Source: Bolinopsis microptera (Eukaryota > Ctenophora > Tentaculata > Lobata > Bolinopsidae). Taken from it: a stretch of 64,000 bases of DNA. Position numbers and translations under genes: made by a program. Shown here one piece after another: positions 57,227 through 64,000 of the stretch. Location: positions 18,493,118 to 18,557,117 of the forward strand of contig NC_087078.1 in NCBI RefSeq assembly GCF_026151205.1. The letters run 5' to 3'. The notes below the pieces were generated by a model that searched no databases, was not told the origin of the DNA, and saw nothing but the letters and a program-made list of their open reading frames with translations. Positions within the stretch are counted from its first letter, which is position 1, and every line of letters starts with the position of its first letter.

Positions 57227-57437
57227 TATTGAGATATTGGTATCTCAGATCACGTGTACATCGTTCCTTTTTTATGACACAGTAATTTATTGACACTCAC
57301 AGCTATAATTTTAATCATTGAATCAGTATTTTTATCTGTGCTCTGCGTAATGCATCACATGAATCAGTTTTTAATCTATTAACTTATTACACATTTGTGC
57401 TCTGCTTTAGCATCACTTGACTATTTAAAAAATTGTT
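57227..57437 (+). repeat. dispersed repeat, inverse of 21,411-21,634
   Basis: High identity to the copy inside the TIR composite. It ends at the poly-A-like AAAAAATTGTTT next to the LINE tail at 57,438. Confidence 0.85.
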
Positions 57438-58195
57438 TGGATAGGATACAAGGATACAAGGATACAAGGATACAAGGATAGGATACAAAAGTGATAATTA
57501 TTTTATTGAATTCACAATAGTTATAATTCTGAAATAATTTAAGGTTACACAATTCTAGTTATTTACAAATGTGTAGGGATAAAATAGAAATGTTTTATAA
57601 TACTATTTTTGAGGTCCTATAGCATTACGCATTGGCCAGTATTTGAGTGGAAATCTGGGCTCTTATAGTAGGCTGTAAAATTTTCGTTCACAGAGAGAAT
57701 TGAATGGATTGCTCTTGCTGTGGCAGTAAATTTTGTAGGGTCTAGTGTTTTATCGGATAGCAAACCGGCTAAGTCAGTAACATTTTTGGGATGGAAGTTA
57801 AATTTTTCTCTAACTGAGGAGTAGAGTAAACAGTCAGTTAGAACATGAATTTCGTCCTCAATAGGCTTAAGCCCCTTACTGAAAAAGCAAAAAGTGCACC
57901 ATCGATGTTTTCTTGGTACTAGGGGGGTTTCGTAACGGCCCCTCTCAATGTAAAGATTGTGGCAGCTAATACGAAACCTTGTTAAGCTTTTCCGAGCATC
58001 GGGGATCTTAACCACTCCTAAGTATGTTTCTGGTTCAAAATCATGTTTAATTTGATTGTAGAATTCTAATTTAGGTGAGGATGCCTTGGCAGATTTCCAG
58101 GTATCCACAAATTCTTCCCTCATGTTGTGACTGATTTGGGTAGAGTAGATGGGAATGTGTGAAGGCCCGTCATCAAGTAGCCCCCAGCCACTCAC
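57438..58195 (-). mobile_element. 5'-truncated LINE with (GGATACAA)n tail
   Basis: 192 codons (58,195-57,617) match the C-terminal region of the 43,313-46,807 ORF2 in layout: LEFYNQIKHDFEPETYLGV versus LTFYNEVKSSFGLEPYLSL, ISCHNLYIERGRYE, CTFCF...EIHVLTDCLLY. A 3' UTR of ~125 bp and a microsatellite of GGATACAA units (57,438-57,488) follow. No RT or endonuclease. Confidence 0.82.
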
Positions 58196-58199
58196 AGCA

Positions 58200-58615
58200 C
58201 GCCCTCAGGTCACGTGACAGCACGTCACAAGGGTCACGTGACAGATCACATGTCATGTAACCACGTGACAAGCTCGTTAATTAAATGTCAAGGTCACGTG
58301 ACAAGATAATTGACCAATAAGGAGTCAGAACGTCATGATGAATAAATTAATAATCCCGACTAAAGGATCTAAAGTCTGATTAAACGGTTGCCAAGCAGGT
58401 TCCTGTTATTTGATTACCGGTCACGTGTTTAGCTTAAGCATCATGTGACATGAATGTTATTTGAACCTCGAGATCACGTGACAGGAGTCACTTGATTACC
58501 CGTCAGAACGTCATGATGAATAATTCAATAATCCTGTCTAAAGGATCTAAAGTCTGATTAAACGGTTGCCAAGCAGGCTCCTGTCACTTGATTACTGGTC
58601 AAATGATTCTTCACG
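58200..58615. repeat. CACGTG-rich region with ~105-bp direct duplication
   Basis: The block CAGAACGTCATGATGAATAA, CTAAAGGATCTAAAGTCTGA, TTAAACGGTTGCCAAGCAGG occurs at ~58,326-58,412 and ~58,503-58,590. At least five TCACGTGA-type palindromes occur, and a related piece recurs at ~61,095-61,185. Non-coding. Confidence 0.8.
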
Positions 58616-58792
58616 ATTTACCCCGGTCCAGTCACCACTCCAAATATGCAGAGGGTGACATAACGAAATGTGGTGTAGGGTTACCATCGCTCGACCTCCT
58701 GGAAATTACAAGTCTTATCATCAATTTTCTGACATTTAAGCAATAGCTACAGTATCTGAACCACATTTTCACCCTTTAAGATATAACAACTG

Positions 58793-58865
58793 TTAGGTAG
58801 CCTAGTGGTTAGAACATCCGTCTTCTGCACAAAAGGTTCAGGGTTCAAAGTCGAGTCTAGGGAGT
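58793..58865 (+). other. tRNA-like sequence (probably SINE-derived)
   Basis: GGTAGCCTAGTGGTTAGAAC resembles a tRNA D-arm/A box and CAGGGTTCAAAGTCGAG a T arm/B box at the right spacing. The T stem is imperfect and the acceptor stem does not pair. Confidence 0.4.
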
Positions 58866-59087
58866 AGCTAAGGCTCCATACCATTCACTATTATTAACTA
58901 TTAAATTTGCTTGTTATAAATTTGATAAATTTCGAGAGACAAATAAAACTACCGTTTAATTGATAATTTGTTGTTGTCAACATTATAATCATAAATTGAA
59001 ATCATCAAGAGTAAGATTGGGTACATAAATCATTGTATAACAGTTGCACGTTAATGGTGTTCTAGTACAGGTAGTTAGTTCCACCAA

Positions 59088-59777
59088 CTACTTATTCAGA
59101 TAAAGTTTGAGAATCTTATCGACAATAGTTGTGTTTTCGTTCATCAGTTTGTTTACATCAGATAGACTTGTAGTGGTGATAACTGCATCCAATAGAGATC
59201 GTTCTTCCAAACTTAAAATATCTGTTAGGTCTTTTCCGCTGTCAATTAAACGCTGCTTCAAGACAACAAACAATTCGGTTTTCATCATGTATGAGAATAA
59301 AATGTCAAAACATTTATTTTGCTCTTTACACAATTTACTTTGTAACAGGACGTCTAGAGATTTAAGTAAACTCGATATCTTTTTACTGTTTGGTTGTTTG
59401 ATTGGTACTCCTTTCCGCTTGCCTACGTGTTGCCAGTCAGTATCAGATTCTAACTCTTTAGCACTATATTCTTTGTTGGACTCATCATCGCTACTTGTTA
59501 CACCACTAAATTCATCATCACCACTACCTGGTACATCAGAGTTAGAACCACCTTGCTGAGATTCTTCAGAAACTATTGTATCAGCATCTGAACATACAGA
59601 ATCAGGACCTTCCATTTTGACATCAGTCGCATCTGAGTTAGCTTTTGACAGTGGCTGTAGAATTGCAGAACTTTCATCTGACTCTCGGTTCTCTCGATGA
59701 TACCTACTAATGTGTGAGGACAGACTATATTTATTGGCAAAAGACTTGTCACAGAATGAGCAGGTTACAGAATTCAT
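59088..59777 (-). CDS. single C2H2 zinc-finger protein, left-arm copy
   Basis: 229 codons. The N-terminal C2H2 finger at 6-27 is Cys6-x2-Cys9-x12-His22-x4-His27 (CSFCDKSF...HISRYH). A long acidic Ser/Asp/Glu-rich middle (~30-110), a basic patch (GKRKGVPIKQPNSKKI) and a helical C-terminal ~95 residues with LLKSLDVLLQSKLCKEQNKC and DILSLEERSLLDAV follow. Identical to the protein at 63,200-63,889. I do not recognise the C-terminal domain. DNA binding is likely from the finger; duplication in a palindrome suggests a mobile-element gene, but no transposase or polymerase is visible. Confidence 0.75.
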   Translation of the reverse strand: MNSVTCSFCDKSFANKYSLSSHISRYHRENRESDESSAILQPLSKANSDATDVKMEGPDSVCSDADTIVSEESQQGGSNSDVPGSGDDEFSGVTSSDDESNKEYSAKELESDTDWQHVGKRKGVPIKQPNSKKISSLLKSLDVLLQSKLCKEQNKCFDILFSYMMKTELFVVLKQRLIDSGKDLTDILSLEERSLLDAVITTTSLSDVNKLMNENTTIVDKILKLYLNK

Positions 59778-59814
59778 AACTGCAGTACAAACGTTTTATA
59801 ATGCTATGCAACAA

Positions 59815-60125
59815 CCATTATATAGCAATAATCGCATAAAATCGCAAATAATCGCAAAATAATCGCATATAATCGCATATAATAGCATATAATAGCATAT
59901 AATAGCATATAATGGCATAAAATTGCAAATAATCGCATATAATTGCAAAATAATTCCACAAAATAGCATATAATAGCATATAATCGCATATAATCGCATA
60001 TAATAGCATATAATAGCATATAATCACATTTAATCACATATATAATCACGTATATTATCTCTTAAAATCACATTTTATTATTTATAATTGCATATAATTG
60101 CAAATAATCGCATATAGTAGCAGGG
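59815..60125. repeat. (GCATATAATA/C)n array, left arm
   Basis: Degenerate decamers of the GCATATAATA/GCATATAATC type upstream of the zinc-finger start codon. It continues sparsely to ~60,740. The Tyr/Met/Ile-rich frames across it are artefacts. Confidence 0.9.
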
Positions 60126-60767
60126 TGAATATGATCCAACTTATGCATTCAACCTATTAAAGATCTTTTCAAAGATTTATTTTCATGCTGATTGCCAAGC
60201 ATCATCCTGGAGATGGAACTGTAACTCTTGAGTCTACCAAAGACTGCACCCAACATGTAGGAATACTTCCTAGTGGGGACATTAAAGGACCACACCAGAC
60301 AGGACAAGGAGATCATGGTAAATTCTACGTCAACTAGTCAGACGGAGATCATCTTCGAGATCTATCACTTTCTGGATTATCATTCATAACCAGTAGTCAG
60401 CGCACCATTGATTTCTGCTTTCAAATGATAACTGCTAATACTCTTGTCGATTTTATTGCACAGAAACCAGCATTTGACCGGGACCGGGGCCGGGATAGCT
60501 CAAAATTGCCAATCCCAGTACCGGGATTCCCGGTAGTACCGGGAATCCCGGTCGATTACTGGTGCATGCAACTGACCAGGTTTAGGTATCAGGTGATTTT
60601 TCCTGCAATTTGGTAGTTGTGAAACATCACCTTGGATTTCTGTTGTCACAAAACGTACCTTTTTAGACCTTTTCTCAAAGCATATTTAATAGCATATAAT
60701 AGCATATAATCGCATATAATCGCATGTAATAGCATTCGATCACATATATAATCCATTGGGTGGGCGA

Positions 60768-60845
60768 GAATTATCCCCCGACAATTGACCCCCGACAATT
60801 GACCCCCCGACAATTGACCCCTCGACAATTAACCCCCCGACAATG
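60768..60845. repeat. 15-bp repeat (CGACAATTGACCCCC)n, left arm
   Basis: Five units with small changes. The inverse array is at 62,130-62,207. Confidence 0.9.
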
Positions 60846-60961
60846 TAACTCAATACAACATCACTTCATACCATACTCCTCACGATGCTCTTGATCTAGG
60901 AAGAATGCACCTTTGTTGTGGTGTGCCACACTCCACATGAATAGATTCCCGGAAAATTCAG

Positions 60962-61066
60962 ATGCTCTCCCCATAGCTAGTGACACAGACGGGAATCGAA
61001 CCCGGGACCCTGTGAATGCGAGGCATTTCACAAGCAGGCAGACTAGCGAACTGTGCCACATAGCCA
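60962..61066 (-). other. tRNA-like sequence with long middle
   Basis: On the minus strand, TGGCACAGTTCGCTAG (A-box-like) and CCCGGGTTCGATTCCCG (near-perfect T arm/B box) flank a longer than usual middle. There is no clean anticodon stem. Probably a tRNA-derived repeat. Confidence 0.45.
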
Positions 61067-61242
61067 TTTATAACTATAATGTATTATTTTAAACTGACAA
61101 GCTCGTAAATGAAATGTCAAGGTTACGTGACAAGTTAATTGACCAATAAGAAGCAAGTACGTCATAATAGCATCCGTCACGTGATATTCGTAACGATCTT
61201 GTTAAACATGTTCATATTTTCATTTTAACAGCGGTCCAGCTG

Positions 61243-61316
61243 GAGCCTCAGGTTAGTGAGTTAACGGCAACTTTCCTATGCAGGACAATGCGGGTTCAAA
61301 TCCCGCCTAGCCTACT
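61243..61316 (+). other. tRNA-like sequence with perfect T arm
   Basis: GCGGG-TTCAAAT-CCCGC at 61,290-61,306 is a perfect T arm, preceded by CTCAGGTTAGTGAGTTAACG, a D-arm-like segment. No matching acceptor stem was found. Confidence 0.4.
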
Positions 61317-61379
61317 TCTCCAGATGGATCGCTCTTTTAAAACATTTAATTTTATCTATTTAAACGTAACAACCATTGG

Positions 61380-61797
61380 TATTCATTTAAATGCGGTTAT
61401 AAGATATTATATGCTATTATATGCGATTATATGAATATATGTTGGAGATGGAACTATAACTCTTGAGTCTACCGAATGCGATTATATATGCTATTATATG
61501 CTATTATAAGCTATCATATGCGATTATATGATATTATATAATGCTATTATATGCGATTATATGCTATTATATGCGATTATATGCTGGCGATTGAACTGTA
61601 ATTCTTGAGTCTACCGAACGTGATTGTATGTTATTATTATATGCTATTATATGTAATTATATGCAATTTTATATGCTATTATATGCTATTAAATGCTATT
61701 ATATGCTATTATATGCTATTATATGCTATTATATGCTATTATATGCTATTATATGCTATTATATGCTATTATATGATATTATATGCTATTATTCGCG
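61380..61797. repeat. (ATTATATGCT)n array in spacer
   Basis: Decamers ATTATATGCT/ATTATATGCG, most regular at 61,650-61,785. Twice interrupted by copies of an arm motif ending CTTGAGTCTACCGAA. Confidence 0.92.
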
Positions 61798-61955
61798 ATT
61801 ATTTTCAGTATTCATTCAGTATTCATTCAGTATTCATTCAGTATCCATTCAGTATTCATTCAGTATTCATTCAGTATTCATTCAGTATCCATTCAGTATT
61901 CATTTAGTATTCATTCAGTATTCATTCAGTATTCGGCATTTATTCAGTATTTAGC
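61798..61955. repeat. 11-bp repeat (TTCATTCAGTA)n
   Basis: About 14 units with TCC/TTT variants, directly following the decamer array. Confidence 0.92.
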
Positions 61956-62906
61956 GGATTTGTTCATGTGGAGTGTGGCACATCACAACAAAGGTGCATT
62001 CTTCCTAGATCAAGAGTATCGTGAGATTTGTCCATGTGGAGTGTGGCACACCACAACAAAGGTGCATTCTTCCTAGATCAAGAGTATCGTGAGGAGTATG
62101 GTATGAAGTGATGTTGTATTGAGTTACATTGTCGGGGGGTTAATTGTCGAGGGGTCAATTGTCGGGGGGTCAATTGTCGGGGGTCAATTGTCGGGGGACA
62201 ATTCTCGCCCACCCAATGGATTATATATGTGATCGAATGCTATTACATGCTATTACATGCGATTATATGCGATTATATGCTATTATATGCTATTAAATAT
62301 GCTTTGAGAAAAGGTCTAAAAAGGTACGTTTTGTGACAACAGAAATCCAAGGTGATGTTTCACAACTACCAAATTGCAGGAAAAATCACCTGATACCTAA
62401 ACCTGGTCAGTTGCATGCACCAGTAATCGACCGGGATTCCCGGTACCGGGAATCCCGGTACTGGGATTGGCAATTTTGAGCTATCCCGGCCCCGGTCCCG
62501 GTCAAATGCTGGTTTCTGTGCAATAAAATCGACAAGAGTATTAGCAGTTATCATTTGAAAGCAGAAATCAATGGTGCGCTGACTACTGGTTATGAATGAT
62601 AATCCAGAAAGTGATAGATCTCGAAGATGATCTCCGTCTGACTAGTTGACGTAGAATTTACCATGATCTCCTTGTCCTGTCTGGTGTGGTCCTTTAATGT
62701 CCCCACTAGGAAGTATTCCTACATGTTGGGTGCAGTCTTTGGTAGACTCAAGAGTTACAGTTCCATCTCCAGGATGATGCTTGGCAATCAGCATGAAAAT
62801 AAATCTTTGAAAAGATCTTTAATAGGTTGAATGCATAAGTTGGATCATATTCACCCTGCTACTATATGCGATTATTTGCAATTATATGCAATTATAATAA
62901 TAAATG

Positions 62907-63165
62907 TGATTTTAAGAGATAATATACGTGATTATATGTGTGATTAAATGTGATTATATGCTATTATATGCTATTATATGCGATTATATGCGATTATATG
63001 CTATTATATGCTATTTTGTGAATTATTTTGCAATTATATGCGATTATTTGCAATTTTATGCCATTATATGCTATTATATGCTATTATATGCGATTATATG
63101 CGATTATTTTGCGATTATTTTGCGATTATTTGTGATTTTATGCGATTATTGCTATATAATGGTTG
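62907..63165. repeat. (ATTATATGCT/G)n array, right arm
   Basis: The mirror of the array at 59,815-60,125, upstream of the second zinc-finger gene. Confidence 0.9.
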
Positions 63166-63199
63166 TTGCATAGCATTATAAAACGTTTGTACTGCAGTT

Positions 63200-63889
63200 A
63201 TGAATTCTGTAACCTGCTCATTCTGTGACAAGTCTTTTGCCAATAAATATAGTCTGTCCTCACACATTAGTAGGTATCATCGAGAGAACCGAGAGTCAGA
63301 TGAAAGTTCTGCAATTCTACAGCCACTGTCAAAAGCTAACTCAGATGCGACTGATGTCAAAATGGAAGGTCCTGATTCTGTATGTTCAGATGCTGATACA
63401 ATAGTTTCTGAAGAATCTCAGCAAGGTGGTTCTAACTCTGATGTACCAGGTAGTGGTGATGATGAATTTAGTGGTGTAACAAGTAGCGATGATGAGTCCA
63501 ACAAAGAATATAGTGCTAAAGAGTTAGAATCTGATACTGACTGGCAACACGTAGGCAAGCGGAAAGGAGTACCAATCAAACAACCAAACAGTAAAAAGAT
63601 ATCGAGTTTACTTAAATCTCTAGACGTCCTGTTACAAAGTAAATTGTGTAAAGAGCAAAATAAATGTTTTGACATTTTATTCTCATACATGATGAAAACC
63701 GAATTGTTTGTTGTCTTGAAGCAGCGTTTAATTGACAGCGGAAAAGACCTAACAGATATTTTAAGTTTGGAAGAACGATCTCTATTGGATGCAGTTATCA
63801 CCACTACAAGTCTATCTGATGTAAACAAACTGATGAACGAAAACACAACTATTGTCGATAAGATTCTCAAACTTTATCTGAATAAGTAG
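63200..63889 (+). CDS. single C2H2 zinc-finger protein, right-arm copy
   Basis: Encodes the same 229-residue protein as 59,088-59,777, in divergent orientation, with the start codons facing the spacer. Conservation of the entire frame in both arms, including the acidic middle, reflects either very recent duplication, gene conversion between the arms, or an assembly duplicate. Function not recognised beyond the finger. Confidence 0.75.
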   Translation: MNSVTCSFCDKSFANKYSLSSHISRYHRENRESDESSAILQPLSKANSDATDVKMEGPDSVCSDADTIVSEESQQGGSNSDVPGSGDDEFSGVTSSDDESNKEYSAKELESDTDWQHVGKRKGVPIKQPNSKKISSLLKSLDVLLQSKLCKEQNKCFDILFSYMMKTELFVVLKQRLIDSGKDLTDILSLEERSLLDAVITTTSLSDVNKLMNENTTIVDKILKLYLNK

Positions 63890-64000
63890 TTGGTGGAACT
63901 AACTACCTGTACTAGAACACCATTAACGTGCAACTGTTATACAATGATTTATGTACCCAATCTTACTCTTGATGATTTCAATTTATGATTATAATGTTGA

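Larger units (their letters stand above)
58978..60942. repeat. left arm of near-perfect palindrome
   Basis: Inverse-identical, apart from few changes, to 62,031-64,000. The left limit is set by where the right arm reaches the window edge, so the arm may extend further left. Contents: zinc-finger gene, (ATATGC)n-like arrays, a GC-rich CCGGGATTCCCGG block and CGACAATTGACCCCC units. Confidence 0.92.
60943..62030. other. palindrome spacer
   Basis: ~1.09 kb between the arms. It holds two tRNA-like pieces, a fragment of the 58.2-58.6 kb repeat, (ATTATATGCT)n and (TTCATTCAGTA)n arrays, and short copies of arm sequence. No protein gene. Confidence 0.7.
62031..64000. repeat. right arm of near-perfect palindrome (runs off the window)
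   Basis: Inverse of 58,978-60,942. It remains homologous up to the last base of the window. Small differences: a 3-base change in the GC-rich palindromic block and one extra or missing decamer. Confidence 0.92.

Noticed and set aside
59796-60049. Tyr/Met/Ile/Cys-rich frames in the palindrome arms and spacer
   Set aside because: They come from the ATTATATGC decamer arrays and look membrane-like only by composition.
58978-64000. Reading the palindrome as a Maverick/Polinton or virus end
   Set aside because: No polymerase B, integrase, protease or capsid-like frame is visible in the window; only the zinc-finger protein. The idea stays open beyond the right edge.

Overview
The window is nuclear DNA from an animal, most likely an AT-rich, repeat-laden invertebrate genome. 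The evidence is spliced housekeeping genes with GT/AG introns and metazoan-type proteins (an ARF GTPase, ribosomal protein eS27, TXNDC9, Nup93). These are interspersed with APE-type LINEs, a Penelope-like fragment, a Ty3-type LTR fragment, tRNA-derived repeats, MITEs and many minisatellites. Nothing seen fixes the phylum.

Layout. 1-2.7 kb is GA-rich and TGTCCGCCTA-type tandem repeat. An ARF GTPase gene in four coding exons lies at 5,216-6,809 (minus). The ~1.07 kb just upstream of its start codon is present a second time at 2.9-3.95 kb, beyond its 3' end. From 9.5 to 20.6 kb there are several CR1/L2-like LINE copies. The best one (16,801-20,636, minus) has an ORF1 that joins a PHD finger, a coiled coil, an AlkB-type Fe(II)/2-oxoglutarate dioxygenase with its full catalytic set and an SGNH hydrolase. 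It is linked to a PHD/endonuclease ORF2 by a 4-nt ATGA overlap. From 21 to 23.6 kb there is a TIR-bounded composite holding the C-terminal restriction-like endonuclease part of a retroelement, then a Penelope GIY-YIG fragment.

The eS27 gene (25,749-28,214, plus) has two coding exons. TXNDC9 (30,158-35,732, minus) can be reconstructed completely as six coding exons and 219 codons. Its first intron holds a Ty3-type element with a 5-bp target duplication and perfect 86-bp INVERTED ends, so both ends look like U3. Nup93 (36,390-38,774, minus) is one uninterrupted coding exon.

From 39.2 to 57.2 kb an old inverted duplication frames a full-length second LINE (43,050-47,645; SGNH ORF1 plus a 1,164-codon ORF2) and the 3' exons of a secreted-type gene with a GCC2/GCC3 module and a beta-trefoil-like domain. 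The right arm keeps the empty site for that LINE and for an 73-bp MITE. The MITE family has four copies here, each with a perfect 8-bp target duplication. The right end (58,978 to the window edge) is a near-perfect palindrome of about 2 kb arms around a ~1.1 kb spacer. Each arm encodes the same 229-residue single-C2H2-finger protein.

The cellular genes look intact and unrelated in function. Most of the unusual content is mobile DNA and its rearrangements. The AlkB-bearing LINE ORF1, the two-U3-ended LTR insertion, the tiny 8-bp-TSD MITEs and the zinc-finger palindrome deserve a second look first. Exon borders were placed by eye from splice motifs, reading phase and family conservation. All homology calls come from motif recognition, not database searches.
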